In this document: positions 52,667 to 60,741 of the stretch, piece after piece
Layout of the letters: the number at the start of each line of letters is the position of its first letter
Position numbering within the stretch: position 1 is the stretch's first letter
Assembly (NCBI GenBank): GCA_030653545.1
Contig: JAURZE010000033.1
Location: 1 to 64,000 of the forward strand
From: Nitrospira sp.
GTDB lineage: Bacteria > Nitrospirota > Nitrospiria > Nitrospirales > Nitrospiraceae
Length of the DNA: 64,000 bases
Direction of reading: 5' to 3'
The notes under the pieces: generated by a model
The model's database searches: none
Told to the model about the DNA's origin: nothing
Seen by the model: only the letters and a program-made list of their open reading frames with translations
Made by a program: the position numbers and the translations under genes

Positions 52667-55600
52667 TTACTGACTCGTCATCCCATAGACCATGTCACCG
52701 ATGAAACGGCGGAAGGACTCGTTCTCTACGAACTGCTTGTAGACCTGCGTGTCGTCCTTCAAGAGGTGCTGCATGACCTTGGCCAGCGCCTGATCATGGG
52801 CCATACGCGCGGTGTGCGGCGTGTTCTCTTTTGCATTCTGGTAGGCCGCATCGGCAGCGACCTTGGGAGCGATGTCGTCGCGGATACGCTTCGCGACCCG
52901 GTCGGTATCGGTGAACAGCGTACCGAACTGCTCATTAAACGTCTTGAGGATGTTGCTCAAACGGTCAAGTTCAGGCTCGGCCTTGTGCCCGTGAGCGTCC
53001 GTCGGGACCGGTTCAATCTCTGCATCACTATCCGCTAAGGCAATCTTCATCGTCGCCTTCTTCTCTACGCGGTAGCTGTCCATGTCGATGGCATCGAGAA
53101 TGCCTTTGGCGAGATCCTCTTCCTGCGGCGCGGGCAACTTGGGCACCAGCAGATTGAGTAGGATCGAGAGCTTCTCCCATTCCGGATTGCTGTAGGGAAT
53201 GACCGACGAAAGGAAGCTGTACGTGCGGCAGAACACCTTGGCCTTACCTTTAAAGCCAACCTGGCCGTCCTCGTCGAGTTTACTCACATAAACGGCCACG
53301 CATGCATCAAGGATCGGATCGAGTTGGTCGCGCTCGGCATCACCCAGGAACAACGTCACCACTTGCTTTACCTGCTCCGGTGAATAGACCTGGGCCGCAT
53401 CCAGCGCACCCTTCAGGTCGTGCAGCTTGTTGGGATCAGTCTCCTCAGCAAGCAGCGTGGTGCGGTAGTAGTCCTGGAAAGCAAAGGTGATCGCCTCGCT
53501 ATTGTTCTGGAAGTCGAGCACGAAGCAGTCGTGCTTTTGCGGGTGCGCGCGGTTGAGTCTCGACAAGGTCTGCACGGCTTTGATGCCCGAAAGCGGCTTG
53601 TCCACGTACATCGTGTGCAGCAACGGCTCGTCATAGCCAGTCTGGAACTTGTCGGCGCAGATCAGGAAGCGATACGGGTCAGTCTGAATCTTTGACGCGA
53701 TCTCACTACTCGGAAACCCATTGAGCGAAGCCTCGCTCACCTTGGTTCCGCCGTACTCGTGCTCGCCCGAGAAAGCGACAATCGCCTGATACGGACTCTT
53801 GCGTTCCACCAGATACGCCTTAAACGCGTGGAAGTATTGAATGGCTCGCTCGATGCCACTCGTGACGACCATTGCTCGCGCTTGCCCGCCGATTTTCCCG
53901 GCCGCCATCACCTGCTCGTGGAAATGATCCACCATGATCTCGGCCTTGAGTTTGATCGCGTGATCGTGGCTCTCTACATAGCGACGAAGTTTCTTCTGTG
54001 CCTTCTTGGTATCGAACTCCGGATCGTCCTCCGTCTTCTTGACGAGCTTGTAGTAGCTGTCCACCGGCGTATAGGCCTTGAGCACATCGAGAATAAACCG
54101 CTCCTCAATGGCCTGCTTCATCGTGTAGCAGTGGAAGGGCCGGTGCTTGACCTTGCCCTCGGCATCCGGTGGCAGCGGCTCGCCGAACATCTCCAACGTT
54201 TTGTTCTTGGGGGTGGCGGTAAAGGCGAAGTAGCTGGCGTTGGTCAGCATCTTGCGCGCTGCCATGCGCTTGGCGAGCGCCTCATTGACGAGATCTTCCG
54301 GGTCGGTCCCCTCCTCTTCGTCACCCTTGGCATCGCCGAGCGCCTGGCTCATCGCTGCGGAGGTCTTTCCGCCCTGGCTTGAGTGCGCCTCGTCAATGAC
54401 GATGGCGAAGCGCTTGCTACCCTCGGTGGCGATCTCGTCGAGGATATGGGGGAACTTCTGCACCGTCGAGACGATGATCTTCTTCCCCTCCTGAATGAAT
54501 TTACGCAGATCACCAGAATCCTTGGCATGGCCGACCGTCGCGCCCACCTGCATGAACTGCTTGATAGTCGTCTGGATCTGGTCGTCGAGCAGGCGCCGGT
54601 CGGTGACGACGATGACCGAGTCGAAGACTTCCTTATCCTCGCGCTTCAGGCCGATAAGCTGGTGCGAAAGCCAGGCAATGGAATTGGACTTGCCGCTTCC
54701 CGCCGAATGCTGGATCAGGTAGCGCTTACCCGCCCCGTGGGCACGAACATCGGCCAGTGCCTGCCGCACCACACCAAGTTGATGGTAGCGCGGCCATACC
54801 TGTCTTTTCTTTTTTCTGCCGGTGCGCGGGTCCTTCTCCTCGACGATCTGTGCGTAGTTCTCGAGGATGTTGGTTAGGCCTGTTGGAGTAAGGATCTCTT
54901 TCCAGAGGTAATCGGTTTTGAGGCCGTGCGGATTGGGTGGGTTCCCCGCGCCGTCAAGGTAGCCCTTGTTGAAGGGCAGGAACCATGAGCCCTTCCCCCT
55001 AAGCTCAGTGCACATCTGTACTTCGCTGTCGTCCACGGCAAAGTGCACCACGCAGCGGCCAAACTCAAAGAGCCGCTCGCGTTGGTCACGGTCGCGCTTG
55101 TACTGTTCAACGGCATCCGCAACGGTCTGCTTGGTGAGGCTATTCTTCAGCTCGAAAGTCGCAATTGGCAGGCCGTTGATGAACAGGCCCAAGTCGAGCG
55201 CACGACGCGTCTCGTCCATGCTATAGGCGAGCTGCCGTGTGATCGAGAAGCGGTTCAGCGCATGCAGCGCCTCAGCCTTGGCGTTGCCCGGTGAGGGCGT
55301 GCCGTAGAACAGATCAAAGTGCACCGGCCCATGCTCCACGCCTTTGCGCAGTACATCGATGACGCCACGCTTGCCAATCTCGGCGGAAATCCGGGCGAGA
55401 AACTTGAGGCGGTTGATGTCCTTGGGATCGTTGGAGTCAGCCATCGCCAGTTTCTTGAATGCCTCGGGCTGGGTGGCGCGCAGGAAGGCGAAGAGCTGCG
55501 GCACATCGAGCGCGTGGGCGCGGTCATAGTCCTGCGCGCTGCCTGCGATATAGCCAGTCCCGCCGTAAGGCGCGAGTCGTTCAGCAGCCATGTTCGGCGC

Positions 55601-55678
55601 TACGGCGAGACCGTCCGTGCCGGTCATGTACCGTACGATGAGCGTTTCGAGACCCTTTTCGCTCGTGTCAGTGGTCAC
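52667..55678 (-). CDS. hsdR: Type I restriction endonuclease subunit R
   Basis: A 1003-aa motor-nuclease. The N-terminal PD-(D/E)XK region includes PIATFELKNSLTKQTVADAV near residue 172. The DEAD-like translocase has Walker A HSAGSGKSNSIAWL near 325 and Walker B VIDEAHSSQGG near 430, followed by helicase domain 2 (DKFQTGYDEPLLHTMYVDKPLSG). The C-terminal helical region should bind HsdM. The start is GTG 55678 with AGAGG six bases upstream. It cuts unmodified DNA after translocation and works with the hsdM and hsdS genes upstream. Confidence 0.93.
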   Translation of the reverse strand: MTTDTSEKGLETLIVRYMTGTDGLAVAPNMAAERLAPYGGTGYIAGSAQDYDRAHALDVPQLFAFLRATQPEAFKKLAMADSNDPKDINRLKFLARISAEIGKRGVIDVLRKGVEHGPVHFDLFYGTPSPGNAKAEALHALNRFSITRQLAYSMDETRRALDLGLFINGLPIATFELKNSLTKQTVADAVEQYKRDRDQRERLFEFGRCVVHFAVDDSEVQMCTELRGKGSWFLPFNKGYLDGAGNPPNPHGLKTDYLWKEILTPTGLTNILENYAQIVEEKDPRTGRKKKRQVWPRYHQLGVVRQALADVRAHGAGKRYLIQHSAGSGKSNSIAWLSHQLIGLKREDKEVFDSVIVVTDRRLLDDQIQTTIKQFMQVGATVGHAKDSGDLRKFIQEGKKIIVSTVQKFPHILDEIATEGSKRFAIVIDEAHSSQGGKTSAAMSQALGDAKGDEEEGTDPEDLVNEALAKRMAARKMLTNASYFAFTATPKNKTLEMFGEPLPPDAEGKVKHRPFHCYTMKQAIEERFILDVLKAYTPVDSYYKLVKKTEDDPEFDTKKAQKKLRRYVESHDHAIKLKAEIMVDHFHEQVMAAGKIGGQARAMVVTSGIERAIQYFHAFKAYLVERKSPYQAIVAFSGEHEYGGTKVSEASLNGFPSSEIASKIQTDPYRFLICADKFQTGYDEPLLHTMYVDKPLSGIKAVQTLSRLNRAHPQKHDCFVLDFQNNSEAITFAFQDYYRTTLLAEETDPNKLHDLKGALDAAQVYSPEQVKQVVTLFLGDAERDQLDPILDACVAVYVSKLDEDGQVGFKGKAKVFCRTYSFLSSVIPYSNPEWEKLSILLNLLVPKLPAPQEEDLAKGILDAIDMDSYRVEKKATMKIALADSDAEIEPVPTDAHGHKAEPELDRLSNILKTFNEQFGTLFTDTDRVAKRIRDDIAPKVAADAAYQNAKENTPHTARMAHDQALAKVMQHLLKDDTQVYKQFVENESFRRFIGDMVYGMTSQ

Positions 55679-55686
55679 ATGGAACC

Positions 55687-55797
55687 TCTAATCAAGTAGC
55701 CATCAAGTACCAAGGATTCTCTTACCTATTGATTTTAAAGGAGCTAGCCTTTAATTCCGCTTACTACCCTCCATTCTAATCAAGCATCCATCAAGTA
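55687..55797. repeat. 23-bp direct repeats bracketing the AlbA_2-hsdR gap
   Basis: Copy one is 55687-55709 and copy two is 55775-55797, identical at 21 of 23 positions (TCTAATCAAG...CCATCAAGTA). Copy two overlaps the AlbA_2 stop and copy one sits just before the hsdR GTG. Each unit itself contains two CATCAAG/AATCAAG halves. This suggests a duplication or an insertion scar between the two genes. Confidence 0.6.
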
Positions 55798-57281
55798 ACA
55801 CGATTTCGGTCCGGTCCGGCCCAAACCGGTATATAGCGCATGAGTTTAGGAGCCGCATCCGCATCATAGGCGACGATCACTCCCGCATCGACCGCCTCTC
55901 GGATGAGCCGTGAAGCCACAGCGAGATTCTGCGGTTCAATCCCAAACCGCTCGCGCACCGAAGTGTTGGTCAAATACTCCCGGTTCACAAAACGAAGACA
56001 CGCATGAAGATAAACAGCGCGCACCCGATCCGCCTTGTCCATTTGCGAAAGTGGGCGCGGCGCAAACAGCACGACACGCGTATGGTCCCCAGTAACTTCA
56101 GCCAATGGAGCGGGCAGTTGATACAGTTCCGTTTGAAAGACCACCTTATCCCAGCCGCTTCCACGCTCCTCACAAATGCCGATACGTCGCATCAGCGAAG
56201 CCAGCACCTCATTGCGTGACTTAGGTGGAGTATCAACAAAGCGCTGCGTATCAACCAGCGGCGCACCCGGGTTCGTGATTTCAATACGATCCTCGAACAT
56301 CTCCACCATCGGACCTACGCCGGTAGCAAAGAAGTCCTGATGGATGAGGGCATTCGCCACCAACTCACGGACCGCAAGCTCCGGAAACCTCGGTACCGTC
56401 CTGCGCAGTGCTTGTTCAATCACCTCATTTGAGGGAAGGACGCCGTTGATAAACCCGATCAGCCCTTCAAAATCAGAGGCATAACCTTTGATTCCGACGT
56501 GCTCTTTCAGTGTCTCAACGCGACTTGCGCCTCGGTACTGGATTACCCGAATCGCCTTACGCCGGAGCGAATGAAAATCTTCCAGTCCCTTGGCAAAGAG
56601 GATGGCTCCGAGATTGGTGATATTCCAACCACCGGCATCGCACGGGCAAACCAGGCTATCGTCGGCTAACGCCTTGAGGATGCCATCTCGATTCTCCGGC
56701 AACGGAAGCTTGAGCAAGTGGAAGTAGGCCGGGTAATCAAGGAGCTGCAACACCTCGTCAGCGGGAATGTGTTCGGCAGCAATCCCCTTCTCAAACGGCA
56801 TGCAATCGAATATACGCCAGAGGGCACGTTCCCGTTCAGGGAAGTCCTTGAGCCGTTTCTTGTATGACCCCACCCGGATAAACTCTTGTCCCTGGAACTG
56901 CACGGGATGCCGAAAGGCTCGTTCAATTTCCAGCAGCACAATCGATCGCCCATCCACCGTCACCTCGTAAAAGCGAAAGTGGATTTTGGGTGTCAGCAGC
57001 TTCAAGAGCCAGCTTTCCAGCTCCTCGTTGCCGACTTTTGCCGCACGAGGATTGAACCGCGTGCCAACGATGGCGTGATCCCCATCTGCCACACCCCACA
57101 CCAGATAGGCAGACGCTTTCCCTACAAGCGCCGCCGAATTACTCAAGGCTGACAGTAATTCGCCGATCTCATTCGGCTCTGCATCGTCTACTTTGAACTC
57201 TAGCCACTCGGTCTCGTGCGACAATTTACACAGCTCACGCACAAGACTCACCAGATAGCCAGCAGGCCGGTCCGTACTCAC
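55791..57281 (-). CDS. AlbA_2 (Schlafen-like) domain protein in a type I R-M operon
   Basis: A 496-aa protein. Residues about 18-120 match the AlbA_2/Slfn domain (ETEWLEFKVDDAEPNEIGELLSALSNSAAL...YLVWGVADGDHAIVGT). A HATPase_c_4-type region follows (about 290-370, FPELAVRELVANALIHQDF and EDRIEITNPGAP), and a winged helix lies near the C-terminus. Such proteins often sit inside type I restriction loci as accessory or regulatory factors of unknown function. The start is GTG overlapping the hsdS stop (GTGA), so they are translationally coupled. hsdR begins 112 bp downstream. Confidence 0.8.
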   Translation of the reverse strand: MSTDRPAGYLVSLVRELCKLSHETEWLEFKVDDAEPNEIGELLSALSNSAALVGKASAYLVWGVADGDHAIVGTRFNPRAAKVGNEELESWLLKLLTPKIHFRFYEVTVDGRSIVLLEIERAFRHPVQFQGQEFIRVGSYKKRLKDFPERERALWRIFDCMPFEKGIAAEHIPADEVLQLLDYPAYFHLLKLPLPENRDGILKALADDSLVCPCDAGGWNITNLGAILFAKGLEDFHSLRRKAIRVIQYRGASRVETLKEHVGIKGYASDFEGLIGFINGVLPSNEVIEQALRRTVPRFPELAVRELVANALIHQDFFATGVGPMVEMFEDRIEITNPGAPLVDTQRFVDTPPKSRNEVLASLMRRIGICEERGSGWDKVVFQTELYQLPAPLAEVTGDHTRVVLFAPRPLSQMDKADRVRAVYLHACLRFVNREYLTNTSVRERFGIEPQNLAVASRLIREAVDAGVIVAYDADAAPKLMRYIPVWAGPDRNRVT

Positions 57282-58699
57282 GTCTCAGCCTCCTCGGACG
57301 CTGCGTCGAGGGCCGTCTCTTCAATCTCTTCGGCACCTTCAACAAGAGATTCTAGGTCATCCGATTCTTCAGGCAACCGCGCCGCCGCCTCTTGCACATC
57401 GAGCTTGCCGGTTACCACATCAGCAACGAGGCGGGTGCGATATTCACGAAGGAGTTCGATCTCCCGTTCGAGACGAGAGATAGCGGAGTGCAGTGCACGT
57501 GTCTCGGTCTCGATACCGGCGACCAGCCTCACCTGATCATCCATCGGTGGCAGAAGCACATACAGGCATCGCACATCATCGAGGGTGAGACCGACCTTCG
57601 TTCCACCGTTCGTCTTCAGTCGGCATTGGTCCTTTCCAAACTGCGAGAGAAGCCCATACGCGACCCATCGCGGAACGGACCGCTCCGGCCGTAGCCGAAT
57701 CAACGCGGTGTGCTGGTTAACGTACGCCTCGCCAAGACCATCCGAAACAACTCCCACCGCCCCAATCTGGGCGGTGATAGAAAGCAGCAGGTCATTAGGC
57801 CTCGCTCGTGTTCTCTCTCCCTCCGCTCCAGTGGGCGGTGTCACGTAGCTGATGTGCTTCAGTCGCAGGTCGATCGAGGTAGTCGAGATGTTCCCAATTC
57901 GCAGGAAGACGAACCCATCGTCTGCATAATAGCGAGCCCATCCACGGGAGCCACTCGTAACGAACCGACAAAGGGACTTGAGCCTCCGCACCTCCCAATG
58001 CTGCGGAATGTCGCCGAGCCAGGGGATGCCGGAGGGCTTGAGGGGGGCGGAGGGGTCGAGGCCGCGGGTGACGGCGCGATGGATGATGGCCTGCTTCTGC
58101 TCGTTGAGCAGCGCGATCACCTTCCGCTTCGCCAAGATCGCTCGCTCCAGCCGCCCGTTCGCCCAGTCCAGAAACCGCACAATCGCCGTCTGCTCTTCGG
58201 GCGAGGGGACGAGCACGGGAATCTCTCGCATCCCAGGGATAGACAAATCCCACTGACCGACACGCACACCATCGGAAGCCTGTCCAAAGTGTGCGACGTA
58301 GGGTTTGCTGCGAAGCAACCTCTGACCAAAAGCGTGGTTGGCGATACGGAAGTCGAAGACATAGTAGGCTGGGCTGACGATGCCATCGCATGGTGCGATC
58401 CCCATTGAGCCCTGCCACGCCTTCATCTTGTTGATCACGAGATTGCCGGCACGAGCCACCTTGTAGTTGCTCAGGTCGTCAGGGATAACATTGTGATTCT
58501 CATCTACATCCGTGAGTGAGCGAACAAACACACCTTTCTCCCGAGCAACCGACAACAGCGGTAAGTCGGCCCGATTGCGTTCTGCTCGCTTCGAGATGAG
58601 CGAACGGAGGTTTCTCACCTCCCACTTCGCCGGGACAACGCCAAGCCACTTTGATCCCGACTCCTTGTATTCCGAATACGGCTTGAGGTTAGCGATCAT
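57278..58699 (-). CDS. hsdS: Type I restriction specificity subunit S
   Basis: A 473-aa protein made of two target-recognition domains and two conserved helices. The pseudo-repeats are clear: WLGVVPAKWEVRNLRSLI at the start and WLGDIPQHWEVRRLKSLC near residue 225, each followed by a TRD. The conserved coiled-coil segments are EEQTAIVRFLDWANGRLERAI and DDQVRLVAGIETETRALHSAI. It sets the DNA recognition sequence for HsdM/HsdR. It is one base downstream of the DUF262 gene and overlaps the AlbA_2 gene. Confidence 0.93.
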   Translation of the reverse strand: MIANLKPYSEYKESGSKWLGVVPAKWEVRNLRSLISKRAERNRADLPLLSVAREKGVFVRSLTDVDENHNVIPDDLSNYKVARAGNLVINKMKAWQGSMGIAPCDGIVSPAYYVFDFRIANHAFGQRLLRSKPYVAHFGQASDGVRVGQWDLSIPGMREIPVLVPSPEEQTAIVRFLDWANGRLERAILAKRKVIALLNEQKQAIIHRAVTRGLDPSAPLKPSGIPWLGDIPQHWEVRRLKSLCRFVTSGSRGWARYYADDGFVFLRIGNISTTSIDLRLKHISYVTPPTGAEGERTRARPNDLLLSITAQIGAVGVVSDGLGEAYVNQHTALIRLRPERSVPRWVAYGLLSQFGKDQCRLKTNGGTKVGLTLDDVRCLYVLLPPMDDQVRLVAGIETETRALHSAISRLEREIELLREYRTRLVADVVTGKLDVQEAAARLPEESDDLESLVEGAEEIEETALDAASEEAET

Positions 58700-58700
58700 C

Positions 58701-60497
58701 TCAGAGTGCCTCGAACCAGGTTTTAATTTTTTGCGCCATCAGCTTGCGACGCTCCTCCAGGAAGTTGTCATAGACAGGAATCTTATCCTCAAGCATTGAC
58801 GTCGGAATACAGTGCATATCGAGATTCGCACGAAGATCTTTCCCTTCGGTAATCCCGCCATACTTCTTTTTCCCACCCTCGCACTGCTTGACTAGTTCCC
58901 GAAAGTACTGGTCTGGAGGGGTGTCGCTAATGGCAATGTTGATCTCGCTCTGCGCCAACACGAAGTTCGCGATCTGGTTGTATCGCCCCTTCGAGAGACC
59001 CTGCTTCTTGAGATAATTGCGCGGATAAATATGGTGCACATCACTGCGGTTCATCAGAAGGGCCTGTACCGTGATGTCACGCGACAGGAATCCCTTGTCG
59101 CCCAGTTTGGCTTGCGCCGCCTTATAAGCAAGAAAGTAAGGACTCTGGCCGGAAGAGGTATCCATGAGTTGCGGCAGCATGCCAGTCCAAAAGCTCGCAG
59201 GCAGTTCCGTTTCGATAACAGAATTGGCATAGGCAACCAAGCCGCGTGCCTCGACCTGACGGATATCGACATCGAAGGCCGTCTCTGGACTGCCGCTGTA
59301 GCGTCCGCGCAGGATGGACATCACATACCACCGGCCTACCAATCTTTCTAAATCGGCAGCGGGCAAGCCATCAGCCCGGCCGCGAAGATAAAGAATGTAG
59401 GCAAAATTGACGGCGTTCTGCCCGCCGAACAGATCGCTCGTGACAAAGCCAGCTGAACGCAGGATCATCGTAAAACGGTCAAAATGCGTTTTGTTGATGA
59501 AGCGCAAAATCCCCTGCTTGAGCCGCGCGAACGATGCCTCGGCAATCGCGTCCTCATACTGCCGGGTCTCGAAGTTGCGCCCTGAAAGGAGCGCCACGAG
59601 GTCCGCTAGCTTTCCGCGTCCGAACTCCGCGGTGAACGCCACACGTAGCATGTCAGTATAGGTGGGGTCGTAAATGTCGTCGTTCACATCTTTGAGCCAC
59701 CGCATCTGCTGGAAGAACTCGGAGGCCGCGAACGCTTTGTCACCCTTTTCAATACGTCCGAGGAAATCCGGCGCAACAGCAAGATGGCAGAAATAGTCGA
59801 TCGCCTTGCGCAGCATGTTACCGCCGTACGTCTCGTTGGCGGCGATCTTCGACATGGCAAAATCGGCCTGCGATAACTCGGCTCCGGCGGAGTTCACGCG
59901 GATGAAAATCTCAGTGACGGTTTCGATGTCGAGGTCTTCGGCGAGTTCGATCAAGCCGACATGATTATTGATAATCTTGCCGAGCCGTTGGAGCACCTTG
60001 CCCACCTGTTTGCGGTCGGCAGTAGGGTTCTTCGCAACATAGTCTTCCGTCAGCTCAATTAAGTCGGCTTCTGGTGCGAACACCGCAGCGACATCCTCGA
60101 TCCAAGCAACGTCTTTGCGAATGGCAGGATTCGCAACCTCGAACTTCTCAGTTTGCGGATGAAAGGCGATCCGGATGCGGACGGTTTCATAGTCTTTGGT
60201 CAACACTTCCCGCCCGAGCAAACCCGCCATAAGTGCTGTGACTCGCTGTTGTCCATCGATAAGAATGCGCTTGCCTGCCGATGAGGTGCCGTCCTTGAGC
60301 TTAACCGTAGGGTTTCGCCACGCGATCAGGTAGCCAACGGGATATCCTTGATACAGTGAGTCGAGCAAATTACGCACCTTCGTCGGCTCCCACACGAACG
60401 GACGCTGAATTTCAGGGATTGCAATCTCGCCAGACTTGACCCATGTGAGCAGTGTCTCAATGGGATGGGGCGTGACCGAATAGCGTTGTGTGGACAT
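58701..60497 (-). CDS. DUF262 protein with C-terminal HNH nuclease domain (GmrSD-like)
   Basis: A 598-aa protein. The N-terminus has [33 protein letters not shown] and the DUF262 signature DGQQRVTAL near residue 80, which binds and hydrolyses NTP in GmrS-type restriction proteins. The C-terminal [14 protein letters not shown] near residue 485 is an HNH-type (DUF1524-like) nuclease motif. Such proteins act as modification-dependent (type IV) or phosphorothioate-linked restriction factors. Here it sits between hsdM and hsdS with almost no spacing, so it may be a second defence layer inside the operon. Confidence 0.82.
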   Translation of the reverse strand: MSTQRYSVTPHPIETLLTWVKSGEIAIPEIQRPFVWEPTKVRNLLDSLYQGYPVGYLIAWRNPTVKLKDGTSSAGKRILIDGQQRVTALMAGLLGREVLTKDYETVRIRIAFHPQTEKFEVANPAIRKDVAWIEDVAAVFAPEADLIELTEDYVAKNPTADRKQVGKVLQRLGKIINNHVGLIELAEDLDIETVTEIFIRVNSAGAELSQADFAMSKIAANETYGGNMLRKAIDYFCHLAVAPDFLGRIEKGDKAFAASEFFQQMRWLKDVNDDIYDPTYTDMLRVAFTAEFGRGKLADLVALLSGRNFETRQYEDAIAEASFARLKQGILRFINKTHFDRFTMILRSAGFVTSDLFGGQNAVNFAYILYLRGRADGLPAADLERLVGRWYVMSILRGRYSGSPETAFDVDIRQVEARGLVAYANSVIETELPASFWTGMLPQLMDTSSGQSPYFLAYKAAQAKLGDKGFLSRDITVQALLMNRSDVHHIYPRNYLKKQGLSKGRYNQIANFVLAQSEINIAISDTPPDQYFRELVKQCEGGKKKYGGITEGKDLRANLDMHCIPTSMLEDKIPVYDNFLEERRKLMAQKIKTWFEAL

Positions 60498-60725
60498 CTA
60501 TTTCCTCGCCTTTACAGATCGTCCCTCTGTTTCCATTAGACCGGAGAACCGCTTCCAACCAATTCGTTTCTTGTTGATGGAGTTGCCTTTTGGCAGCCAC
60601 TCAATGTTGCCCTTACTGATTAGCAAGGTCCCTAGTTTCTCGCCATTCCGCTTCACCGTGATTGCGAGGTCCTTATGACCAATCACTTTGGTGTCGACTC
60701 TCGCACGGACTTGGTGTTGAGCCAT
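60498..60725 (-). CDS. 75-aa conserved-looking protein between hsdM and DUF262
   Basis: A small basic protein starting at ATG 60725 behind an excellent GAGGAGGGGG, with its stop directly adjacent to the DUF262 start. The sequence (KDLAITVKRNGEKLGTLLISKGNIEWLPKG) is a short beta-rich fold I have seen near restriction genes but cannot name. The tight packing argues that it is a real gene and part of the operon. Confidence 0.65.
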   Translation of the reverse strand: MAQHQVRARVDTKVIGHKDLAITVKRNGEKLGTLLISKGNIEWLPKGNSINKKRIGWKRFSGLMETEGRSVKARK

Positions 60726-60741
60726 ACCCCCTCCTCAGGAA

